DNA of 10,065 nucleotides from Acidimicrobiales bacterium (lineage in GTDB: Bacteria; Actinomycetota; Acidimicrobiia; Acidimicrobiales; RAAP-2): positions 1 through 10,065 of the forward strand of contig JASHWO010000223.1 in NCBI GenBank assembly GCA_030044045.1, written 5' to 3'. The notes under the pieces are model-generated. The model searched no databases. It had not been told where the DNA came from and was given only the letters and a program-made list of their open reading frames with translations. A program made the position numbers and the translations under genes. Within the stretch, counting starts at the first letter, position 1; each line of letters opens with the position of its first letter. Below, in pieces: positions 1-5,781 of the stretch.

Positions 1-2249
1 TGCCCGAGGTGGTCGGCGAGATCCTCCGGGTCGGCCCGAAGAGCAAGACCGTCGACCGGCAGGTCAACCACCTGGTGGGCCGGCTCGGTCCGGAGCTGGG
101 CATCCTCGGGGACGTCCCCCTCGACGAGGTGGCGGCGGCGGGTTCGTCGCTCCTGGTCGAAGCGCTCGACCGCCTGCGCCGGGGCGACGTCCGCCGCGAC
201 GCCGGCTACGACGGAGTGTACGGCACCATCAGGTTGTTCGAGCCCGACGAGCTCTCGGAGCCGGCCCTGTTCCAGCCTGGGTTCGGCCCGGAGGACGCGC
301 CGGCCGACCGCGGCCCGGCTGGAGCGGCCGGGTCAGTCGGGGCGGCCGGCACCACTCCCCCACCTGACGAGGTGCCGGCGGCCGACGAGGCAGTCACGGG
401 CGGGACGGATGCCGGCGGGACGGGCACTGAGCAGGACAGGAAGGCACCGCGGTCGCTGCTCGACGGGCTCGACCCGGAGCAGCGGGCGGTGGCGTCCGCC
501 GGTGGTGGGCCGATCCTGGTGGTAGCCGGGCCGGGGACGGGCAAGACCCGGGTCCTCACCCACCGCCTGGCCCACCGCATCGAGACCGGCGAGGCGACCG
601 CCGAGGGCTGCCTGGCCGTCACCTTCACCCGCCGGGCCTGCGCCGAGCTGCGGGACCGGCTCACCGCCCTGGTGCCAGCCCACGCCCCGCGGATCCTGGT
701 GACCACCTTCCACGGCTTGGGGCTGCAGCTCGTACGGGAGCAGCACGACCAGCTCGGCCTCCCGCCAGCGGTGCGGGTGATCGACGAGACGACGCGGCAG
801 GCCGTAGTGGCCGGGATCAGGCCCGGACCGGACCGGGAGATCCGCCGGCTGTCGGCGGCCATCGCCGAGCGCAAGCGGTGCACCGGGCCGCCGGATGGTG
901 GGGATAGCGACCTGGAAGTGACGGCCGAGCGCTACGGGAAGGAGCTGCAGCAGCGCGGGTGGGTGGACCTGGACGACCTGTTGGCCCTGCCGGTGGCCCT
1001 CCTCGACGGCCGCCCGGACCTGGTGGCGCGGTACCGGGAGCGCTGGCCCGACCTCTTCGTGGACGAGTACCAGGATGTCGACGGGCAGCAGTACCGGCTT
1101 CTCCGCCTGCTGAGCCCGCCGGAGGGGAACCTGTGCGCCATCGGCGATCCCGACCAGGCCATCTACAGCTTCCGCGGCGGCGACGTGGGCTACTTCCTCC
1201 GCTTCGAGCAGGACTTCCCAGCAGCCAGGGCGGTCCGGCTGGAGCGCAACTACCGCTCGGCGCCGACGATCATCCGCACCGCGCTGGACGTGGTGGCTCC
1301 CACCTCGCTGGTGCCGGGGCGGCGGCTCGTCCCGGCACGGGACGACGCCGGAGACGAGCCGATCGCTGCCTGGCGAACGAGCAGCGAGCGCAGTGAGGCG
1401 GAGGTCGTGGCCGCCACGATCGAGCGGCTCCTCGGCGGCACGTCGTTCCTCGCCCTCGACCGCGGATCCACCGACGGGCGCGCCACCCACCAGCTCTCCT
1501 TCTCCGACTTCGCCGTGCTGTCCCGAACCGCGGCCCAGGCCGGCCCGGTGGCCGACGCGCTGGCCCGCCGGGGCTTTCCCGTGCAGCGCTGCTCGCACGA
1601 GCGGCTGGCCGACCGCGCCGAAGTGCAGGCGGTCCTGGCCGCGCTGGGCAGCGGCGGGTCGGGTTCGGGTTCGGGTTCGGGGAGCGTGGCCAGCCGGATC
1701 CGGGCCGCTGCCGCGGTGGCCGCCGGGCAGGCGGCGGCCGGGAAGCAGGCGGATGACGCCGAGCCGGACGTCGTGCCCGATGCCGTCACTGCGGTGGCCG
1801 AGCTGCTGCACCCACTGGCCGTCGAGTGCGGCGACGACCTCGACCGGTTCCTGACCGAGCTGGCCCTCGGCGTGGAAGCCGACGTGTGGGACCCACGCGC
1901 CGATCGGGTGGCGGTCATGACCCTGCACGCCGCCAAGGGGCTGGAGTTCCCGGTGGTGTTCATCGTCGGCTGCGAGGACGGGCTGCTGCCGTTCCGACAC
2001 CGGCCGGGGGACGACGATCGCTCCGGCGACGCCGAGGAGCGGCGCCTCCTCTTCGTGGGCATGACCAGGGCCACGACCCGGCTGGTCCTCACCATGGCCG
2101 GCCGGCGGGCGCGCTGGGGAACCGTCCGCCAGCCCTCGCCCTCACCCTTCCTGCAGGCGGTCGGGGAAGGCCACCTGGTGTGGCGGGAGGATCCGGCCGG
2201 GGAGCGGGCCCGGGAGGCGCCCACCCACCGCCAGCTCCGCCTGCTCTGA
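1..2249 (+). CDS. EndoQ-UvrD fusion: C-terminal end of an endonuclease Q domain plus complete SF1A (UvrD/PcrA-like) DNA helicase, 5'-truncated by the window
   Basis: The frame is open to the window edge, so the GTG at position 9 is not a credible start. Residues are counted from that codon. Residues 1-77 (PEVVGEILRVGPKSKTV just before and at the start, then GYDGVYGTIRLF) read like the tail of the TIGR00375/EndoQ family, a PHP-fold nuclease that nicks DNA 5' of deaminated bases. A Gly/Ala/Pro-rich linker (about 80-145) leads to a full SF1A helicase: LDPEQRAV, Walker A GPGTGKT (174-180, K179), Walker B DEYQD (352-356), GDPDQAIYSFRGGD (from 379), ERNYRS, TLHAAKGLEF (638-647) and GMTRA (684-688). 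All helicase motifs are intact, so it should be an ATP-driven 3'-5' translocase. I infer that it couples lesion incision to strand unwinding in repair. Oddities are a Gly-Ser repeat near residues 550-558 and the C-terminus QLRLL, which resembles a beta-clamp-binding motif. The helicase call is very sure; the EndoQ call rests on about 80 residues. Confidence 0.93.
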   Translation, partial: PEVVGEILRVGPKSKTVDRQVNHLVGRLGPELGILGDVPLDEVAAAGSSLLVEALDRLRRGDVRRDAGYDGVYGTIRLFEPDELSEPALFQPGFGPEDAPADRGPAGAAGSVGAAGTTPPPDEVPAADEAVTGGTDAGGTGTEQDRKAPRSLLDGLDPEQRAVASAGGGPILVVAGPGTGKTRVLTHRLAHRIETGEATAEGCLAVTFTRRACAELRDRLTALVPAHAPRILVTTFHGLGLQLVREQHDQLGLPPAVRVIDETTRQAVVAGIRPGPDREIRRLSAAIAERKRCTGPPDGGDSDLEVTAERYGKELQQRGWVDLDDLLALPVALLDGRPDLVARYRERWPDLFVDEYQDVDGQQYRLLRLLSPPEGNLCAIGDPDQAIYSFRGGDVGYFLRFEQDFPAARAVRLERNYRSAPTIIRTALDVVAPTSLVPGRRLVPARDDAGDEPIAAWRTSSERSEAEVVAATIERLLGGTSFLALDRGSTDGRATHQLSFSDFAVLSRTAAQAGPVADALARRGFPVQRCSHERLADRAEVQAVLAALGSGGSGSGSGSGSVASRIRAAAAVAAGQAAAGKQADDAEPDVVPDAVTAVAELLHPLAVECGDDLDRFLTELALGVEADVWDPRADRVAVMTLHAAKGLEFPVVFIVGCEDGLLPFRHRPGDDDRSGDAEERRLLFVGMTRATTRLVLTMAGRRARWGTVRQPSPSPFLQAVGEGHLVWREDPAGERAREAPTHRQLRLL
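1656..1682 (+). repeat. Short GGGTTC hexamer repeat coding for a Gly-Ser run
   Basis: Three perfect GGGTTC units (1661-1678) are preceded by a one-base-shorter GGGTC unit and followed by GGGG. They encode a flexible Gly-Ser run inside the helicase, between the NYRS motif and the TLHAAKGLEF motif, where the mobile 2B region lies. Whole units are in frame, so copy-number change would lengthen or shorten the linker without a frameshift. An Ala-rich stretch follows. Confidence 0.8.
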
Positions 2250-2274
2250 TGGAGCTGGACCGGAGGAGGAGGCA

Positions 2275-2796
2275 ATGACCGAGAACGAGGCCACCTTGGC
2301 ACGCACCGGGAAGCGGCCGGTGCTGCGTTTCGAACGCCACCTGCGCCACCCCGTCGAGACGGTATGGCGAGCCGTGACCGATCCCATCGAGATGCGCTCG
2401 TGGTTCCCGACGCGGATCGAGGTCGACGAGTGGGCGGTCGGCGCGCCCTTGACCCACCACTTCGACGGACACGACATCGATCCTCTCCCTGGCGTCGTCC
2501 TGGACTGGGACCCGCCCCAGCGAGCCCGGTTCACCTGGGGCGAGGACACCATCGGTTTCGAACTGGTGGCGAGCCCCGACAGCAGCACCACCTTCGTGCT
2601 GACCGAGGAGCTGGACGCCAACCACGCAGCCCGCAACGCGGCCGGGTGGGACGGCTGCCTGGACCGGCTCGAGCACGGCGCGGAGCACACGAGCTGGCAA
2701 GAGCGTTTCGACCGGTACGTGGCCGTGTTCGAGCCCATCCTCGGTCGCCAGGAAGGACCACCCGCCGGTTACCGCGACCCCGCCGCGGCCGGCTGA
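2275..2796 (+). CDS. SRPBCC / AHSA1-like domain protein
   Basis: This 173-residue protein has the START-like helix-grip signature of the AHSA1 group: an opening strand VLRFERHLRHPVETVW, then AVTDPIEMRSWFP, later strands around FTWGEDTIGFELV and TFVLTEEL, and a long C-terminal helix with GWDGCLDRLE. Bacterial members are cytosolic hydrophobic-ligand-binding proteins of mostly unknown ligand; the link to Hsp90 activation holds for eukaryotic relatives only. The start is well supported by a purine-rich Shine-Dalgarno tract (GGAGGAGGAGG, 2262-2272) just before ATG. It begins 25 nt after the helicase stop on the same strand, so read-through transcription is likely, but nothing in the protein ties it to repair. 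The first 15 or so residues are a charged extension before the fold. The specific role is unknown. Confidence 0.85.
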   Translation: MTENEATLARTGKRPVLRFERHLRHPVETVWRAVTDPIEMRSWFPTRIEVDEWAVGAPLTHHFDGHDIDPLPGVVLDWDPPQRARFTWGEDTIGFELVASPDSSTTFVLTEELDANHAARNAAGWDGCLDRLEHGAEHTSWQERFDRYVAVFEPILGRQEGPPAGYRDPAAAG

Positions 2797-2857
2797 TACC
2801 CCGAACGTCCGGACTTCCGGGTTCCGCCCGATGGTACGACCGGAACGTGCTCGATCG

Positions 2858-2966
2858 GGCCCGGCGACCAGCTCGGCGATCATCTGCTCGACGGACTCGG
2901 GCGGCGGACCCCGGCCTGCCCAGAGGGGGCCGGTGCCGTCCGGGCGGACGATGATCCAGTCCGAAG
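2858..2966 (-). pseudogene. Possible minus-strand coding relic, family not recognised
   Basis: In one minus-strand frame the translation looks protein-like: it begins near SDWIIVRPDGTGPLWAG and continues with PPESVEQMIAELVAG, an amphipathic helix-like stretch. Third codon positions are mostly G or C through about 36 codons, then the bias fades at the downstream end. There is no convincing in-frame start with a ribosome site, and the frame runs on into antisense of the neighbouring SRPBCC gene without a natural stop. I read it as a possible fragment of a lost gene. In DNA this GC-rich, chance is a real alternative. No function can be assigned. Confidence 0.25.
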
Positions 2967-3032
2967 CAGCCGAGCGGTCACGACCTTCCTCTCGAAGAGG
3001 GCCACGACGGCGGGTCCACGCAACCCCAGGGG

Positions 3033-3038
3033 TATAGA
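3033..3038 (+). promoter_or_regulatory. Candidate -10 element of a leaderless MDMPI-family transcript
   Basis: TATAGA sits 9 nt before the GTG at 3048, and no Shine-Dalgarno sequence precedes that GTG. Actinobacterial leaderless genes have a -10 hexamer about 6-9 nt upstream of the start codon, so transcription and translation could begin together. No recognisable -35 is present, so this is a weak call. Confidence 0.3.
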
Positions 3039-3047
3039 ACGTCTCCC

Positions 3048-3611
3048 GTGGACACCCTCGCCGTCGCACCGTTCCGCTCCGCATCACAGTTCTTCGTTGA
3101 CGCCGTCGCCGCGGTGCCGCGAAACCGCTACGAAGAGCGGTGGTCGGACGAATGGCGGGTACTCGATCTGATCGGCCACGGTAACCGTGCCAACGCGCTG
3201 CCCGTCGAATATTACGAAAGGCCAGTCCCGAAGGCCGGGCCCGACTACGTGCTGCCCGAAAACGTCGCCGAGCGGGGACGACAAGCCGTCGAGGCTCTGG
3301 GAGACGATCCGCCGGCCGCAGTACGAGCAGCCTCCGAGCGGGTGCTGGCCGTCGTTGCCGCCGCGCCGGACGACGCTACGGTCGGCACCCCCTTCGGCGA
3401 GCAGACGCTCGATGCCTACCTGCGGTCCCGCACCGCAGAGCTCGTGCTCCATGGTCTGGACCTCGGGACCGATGTCGAGCCGCCAGTTCAGGCTCTGGTC
3501 GACTGCGGTGCCTTCCTGGTGCAGCGGGCCGTACAGGCGGGTCACGGTCTGGACGTGGTGCGTGCGCTCAGCGGTCGTGGCACTCTTCCACCGGGATTCA
3601 GCGCTTACTAA
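3048..3611 (+). CDS. Maleylpyruvate isomerase (MDMPI)/DinB-fold mycothiol-dependent enzyme family protein
   Basis: The 187-residue product matches the MDMPI N-terminal (DinB-like four-helix) family. It has WSDEWRVLDLIGHGNR near the N-terminus and RTAELVLHGLDLG near the C-terminus. H44, E131 and H135 fit the family metal triad (one early His, then Glu-x3-His), suggesting a divalent-metal site that binds mycothiol in actinobacteria. Family members carry out thiol-dependent isomerisation, transfer or detoxification, but the substrate here cannot be read from sequence. The protein is the short form: it stops soon after the first domain and lacks the extra C-terminal domain of true maleylpyruvate isomerase. 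GTG at 3048 is chosen because the fold starts straight after it. No partner gene is adjacent, and the upstream gap of about 250 bp suggests its own promoter. Confidence 0.85.
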   Translation: MDTLAVAPFRSASQFFVDAVAAVPRNRYEERWSDEWRVLDLIGHGNRANALPVEYYERPVPKAGPDYVLPENVAERGRQAVEALGDDPPAAVRAASERVLAVVAAAPDDATVGTPFGEQTLDAYLRSRTAELVLHGLDLGTDVEPPVQALVDCGAFLVQRAVQAGHGLDVVRALSGRGTLPPGFSAY

Positions 3612-3669
3612 CCCGCCCTCTCCCCAAGAGGCAGCAACGCACTCTCATCCTCGGATGGACATATTGGCC

Positions 3670-3790
3670 TTGCCAGTGACCCGTTCGTTCGCCCCTTACT
3701 GCGGTAGCCAGCGTGGGCTCGGTCGGTGTCGTAGAGCCGGACGTGTGTCGCAAGCTCCCGGGTGAGGCCGGTCTGGGTCGAGGACAACCG
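3670..3790 (-). pseudogene. Probable transposase C-terminal remnant (IS481/IS3-like DDE integrase tail)
   Basis: On the minus strand the stretch reads LTRELATHVRLYDTDRAHAG followed by YRSKGRTNGSLAR. This matches the general pattern of the C-terminal tail of rve-type transposases of the IS481/IS3 groups, where an L-x-R-x-L helix leads to Y-N-x-x-R-x-H-x-G-x-R-x-x-G-R-T-P-x-x. Only about 35 residues (3674-3766) are convincing. The catalytic DDE core is absent, and the remnant abuts the stop codon of the P-loop kinase gene at 3793. It therefore cannot be active and is best read as the scar of an old insertion or deletion. Which IS family it came from is uncertain, and a chance resemblance is possible because the sequence is short. 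Confidence 0.45.
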
Positions 3791-3792
3791 GG

Positions 3793-4338
3793 TCACCGGC
3801 CCACCAGGAAACGGCGTAGCGCAACCTCGTTCTCCGACCAAGCCATGGCAGCGTCGAGGTTCAGGTCCCCCTCGACGTGTTCCCAGTGGGCCACAGCTCG
3901 TTCAACGTCCTCCCAACACAACTCGTACCAGCTCGGGATGAGACGCCGGCGGCCCACGATTCGGGAGCGATGGACTGCTCGATCCGAGCATTCCGTGGTG
4001 ACGACGACGAACGACGTCCCGACGTCTCGGGCGAGAGCCCCGCACTGCTCACGTTGCGCTACCCGGGCGACCCCGTCGAGCACGACGGAGCGGTTCTCGA
4101 CCAGCTGCGCCCTGGCCAGGGCGGTGAGGATCGACCAGCCGACCACCTGATGCCCCCGGTCCATATCATCCAGGACGGTCTGGATGGCAGGGTAGGTCCG
4201 AAGGCCACTCATCACCCAGTCGTGAGCGATGACCGCGGTGCCGAGCACATCCGCGGCCACCGCCGCCAACGTCGACTTCCCGGTCCCTGGCAGTCCGGTC
4301 ACCAGGACCAGCGTCGGAGAAGTCGCCACCGACGCCAC
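3793..4338 (-). CDS. Small P-loop kinase / AAA_33-type ATPase
   Basis: The 181-residue protein opens with a beta strand and a perfect Walker A, LVTGLPGTGKST (G15-T23, K21). HDW (D40) follows in the position where small-molecule kinases of the AAA_33/zeta-like group hold a substrate-binding Asp. A strand SVVLDGV (D88) serves as Walker B-like, and a basic segment SRIVGRRR resembles a lid region. The family phosphorylates small molecules, nucleosides, antibiotics or, in zeta toxins, UDP-activated sugars; the substrate cannot be told here. No antitoxin-like gene is beside it, so a zeta toxin is not favoured. It lies 80 bp downstream of the fructosamine-kinase-family gene on the same strand and may be co-transcribed. 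The start is GTG at 4338; an AGGAG lies about 13 nt upstream, slightly far. A second in-frame GTG three codons in is possible. Confidence 0.85.
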   Translation of the reverse strand: MASVATSPTLVLVTGLPGTGKSTLAAVAADVLGTAVIAHDWVMSGLRTYPAIQTVLDDMDRGHQVVGWSILTALARAQLVENRSVVLDGVARVAQREQCGALARDVGTSFVVVTTECSDRAVHRSRIVGRRRLIPSWYELCWEDVERAVAHWEHVEGDLNLDAAMAWSENEVALRRFLVGR

Positions 4339-4418
4339 GGTACCGCCACGGCTCCTGTTCTGCCCTCTCGGGCGTGATCGAGGCGTCCGGTCAGGGGGAC
4401 GCCCGCACTCCGTACTGG

Positions 4419-5333
4419 CTAGCCGAACCTGGCGATGACCACCTGTACCCGGTCGACGGTCTCAGCGCACAGTTCGGGATACTGCCCGAAGTGGGCCAAC
4501 ACGCTGAGCAGCTCGCGCAGGTGCAGGAGCTCCATGCGTTCCCTCCAGCCCGGCTCGGGAGGGTGGATCTCGTGGTAGGCCTCGAAGAAGCGCTCGTCGG
4601 GTCGGTGCTCGCAGTACATCATGGAGATGTCGACCTCCGCCCAGGTGTAGGCTACTGCCGGGTCCACGACGGCGGGCCGCCGGTCGTGGGTGGCGACGAA
4701 GTTCCCGCTCCACAGGTCGCCGTGGCAGAGCACCGGCGGCATGGCCGGCACCAGCGAGTCGAACCTGGCGCAGATGCGCTCGACGCCCGTCAGTGCCTCC
4801 GAGCCCATGACGGCCTGCACCGGTTCCTCGTCGAGATAGCGGAGGACGCGGTGGCGGGCGAAGAACTCGTGGCCGTCAAGACACCAGGGATTGCGCTGGG
4901 GAAGCTGCCCCAGCCAGTTATCACAGTGCCAGCCGTAGGCCGGCCCGGTGCTGGCATGCAGCGCAGCCACGTCTCGGCCGGCCATCTCCCAGAAGGCCGG
5001 GTCGTCGTCGGGGAGCGCCCGGAGTGCCTGGAGCACGAGGTGGCGAGGGCCGGCGTCGAGCACGGCAGGCACGGCCAGGGCACCCGTCGCGGCAATCGCC
5101 CCGAGCCCCTCAGCCTCAGCGAGAAACACGCCGTCCGGCACATGGTCTCCAGCCTTGACGACGATCTCGGAGCCGTCGGCGCGGACTGCCGACCAGGTCG
5201 TCCCATGGGTCCCTCCGGCGAGGCGCTGCGCTCCGGGCACGATGGCGAGATCGGGCAGGCTCGGCAGCTCCTCCACCGGCGGAACGCTACCGATGCACCC
5301 CGGGAGGTTCCATCTGCCACGACGATCCGGCAT
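4419..5333 (-). CDS. Fructosamine/ketosamine-3-kinase family protein
   Basis: This 304-residue protein is full length for the FN3K family (APH-like kinase fold). Visible landmarks are the ATP-site strand EIVVKAG (K60), the FLAEAEGL helix (E73), DNWLGQLPQRNPW, the catalytic loop HGDLWSGN (204-211, with D206 as base and N211 for metal), and VVDPAVAYTWAEVDIS, where D224 is the DFG-equivalent Asp. All key residues are present, so it should be an active kinase. FN3K enzymes phosphorylate C3 of sugar adducts on protein lysines, destabilising the adduct and reversing glycation. Bacterial members have the same role in a few tested cases and also act on free ribulosamines. The start ATG at 5333 has a GAGGA about 10 nt upstream. 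It is divergent from hipB across a 166-bp intergenic region, and the P-loop kinase gene follows it on the same strand. Confidence 0.93.
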   Translation of the reverse strand: MPDRRGRWNLPGCIGSVPPVEELPSLPDLAIVPGAQRLAGGTHGTTWSAVRADGSEIVVKAGDHVPDGVFLAEAEGLGAIAATGALAVPAVLDAGPRHLVLQALRALPDDDPAFWEMAGRDVAALHASTGPAYGWHCDNWLGQLPQRNPWCLDGHEFFARHRVLRYLDEEPVQAVMGSEALTGVERICARFDSLVPAMPPVLCHGDLWSGNFVATHDRRPAVVDPAVAYTWAEVDISMMYCEHRPDERFFEAYHEIHPPEPGWRERMELLHLRELLSVLAHFGQYPELCAETVDRVQVVIARFG

Positions 5334-5401
5334 CGGTAGTCGATCCTCACGTGCCCACCGAGGGACGGTGGCCGGCGGCGCCCGCTGCTGTCGACGTTCG
5401 T

Positions 5402-5477
5402 CGTCAATATGAGGTTGTAGACGTACGTCGATATAGTAGGATTATGGGCGTACATCGACATCGTTCTAATGTCGATG
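5402..5477. promoter_or_regulatory. Array of related half-sites, probable HipB operator region
   Basis: A 9-bp motif recurs: CGTCAATAT (5402-5410), CGTCGATAT (5426-5434), CATCGACAT (5453-5461), and its exact inverted copy ATGTCGATG (5469-5477). The last two form a perfect 9-bp inverted repeat with a 7-nt spacer. GACGTACGTC (5420-5429) is also a perfect 10-bp palindrome overlapping the second copy. The array straddles the putative -35/-10 boxes. Dimeric HipB proteins of other bacteria bind several spaced inverted repeats upstream of their own operon, so autoregulation by HipB or HipBA is the natural inference. The fructosamine-kinase-family gene, which starts at 5333 on the other strand, could be affected too. 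Confidence 0.6.
5415..5442 (+). promoter_or_regulatory. Probable hipBA promoter
   Basis: A -35-like TTGTAG (5415-5420) and an actinobacterial-type -10 TAGGAT (5437-5442) are separated by 16 bp. They lie in a locally AT-rich patch 58 nt before the hipB ATG. The predicted transcript start near 5449 leaves a leader of about 50 nt that ends in GAGGA. Operator-like repeats lie between the two boxes and just downstream, the expected layout for autorepression by HipB. Confidence 0.5.
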
Positions 5478-5499
5478 ATCGTCAACAGGGCGAGGACTC

Positions 5500-5781
5500 A
5501 TGCAGCTCAACTCCGTGCAGGACCTGGCCGCCGCAGTGCGGGGTCGGCGCCTGACCCTGGGGCTCAGCCAGGGTGATCTGGCGTCCCGGGCGGGCGTCTC
5601 CCGTGACTGGATCAACTACTTCGAAGGCGGCAAGCCCACCGTCGAGCTTGCCCACGTGCTCCGCGTCCTCGACGCCCTTGGCCTCCGCCTCGACCTCGAC
5701 GAGGGAGGTCCCCGCCAGGATGCTCCTGCCCCGGGACCGGTCGATCTGGACGACCTCCTGGAGGAGTACCGCGACCGATGA
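5500..5781 (+). CDS. hipB: HipB-like antitoxin, XRE-family transcriptional regulator
   Basis: The 93-residue protein is a compact XRE/Cro-type helix-turn-helix domain (about residues 9-66: LAAAVRGRRLTLGLSQGDLA then SRAGVSRDWINYFEGGKPTV). A short acidic tail ends LDDLLEEYRDR. In HipBA modules the HipB dimer represses the operon through its HTH and binds HipA, holding the kinase inactive. The acidic, proline-bearing tail is of the kind that is flexible and protease-sensitive in antitoxins, but that is inference. The ATG at 5500 follows GAGGA at short spacing. The stop overlaps the hipA start as ATGA (5778-5781), so translation is coupled, as expected for a toxin-antitoxin pair. Confidence 0.93.
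   Translation: MQLNSVQDLAAAVRGRRLTLGLSQGDLASRAGVSRDWINYFEGGKPTVELAHVLRVLDALGLRLDLDEGGPRQDAPAPGPVDLDDLLEEYRDR

Noticed and set aside
1656..1682. Hexamer repeat as a CRISPR or larger satellite array
   Set aside because: There are only three to four 6-bp units with no spacers, inside a coding region; no CRISPR array is visible anywhere in the window.
333..2000. Long open frame on the minus strand opposite the helicase (about 555 codons), and shorter ones at 206-883 and 1250-2302
   Set aside because: They are antisense to a gene with every helicase motif; their translations are Arg/Pro/Gly-rich and lack any recognisable domain, as expected of mirror frames in GC-rich DNA.
2798..2825. Imperfect hairpin (CCCGAA with TTCCGGG around a GTCCGGAC core) after the SRPBCC gene as a terminator
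   Set aside because: The stem is bulged and no T-tract follows on either strand, so I do not call a terminator.
3793..4338. The small P-loop kinase as a zeta toxin
   Set aside because: There is no epsilon-like antitoxin gene beside it, and the upstream gene is a full fructosamine-kinase-family enzyme; the fold alone does not support a toxin call.
4374..5339. Long plus-strand frame (about 321 codons) opposite the fructosamine-kinase-family gene
   Set aside because: The minus-strand gene has the full kinase catalytic motifs; the plus-strand translation has no domain and no ribosome site.
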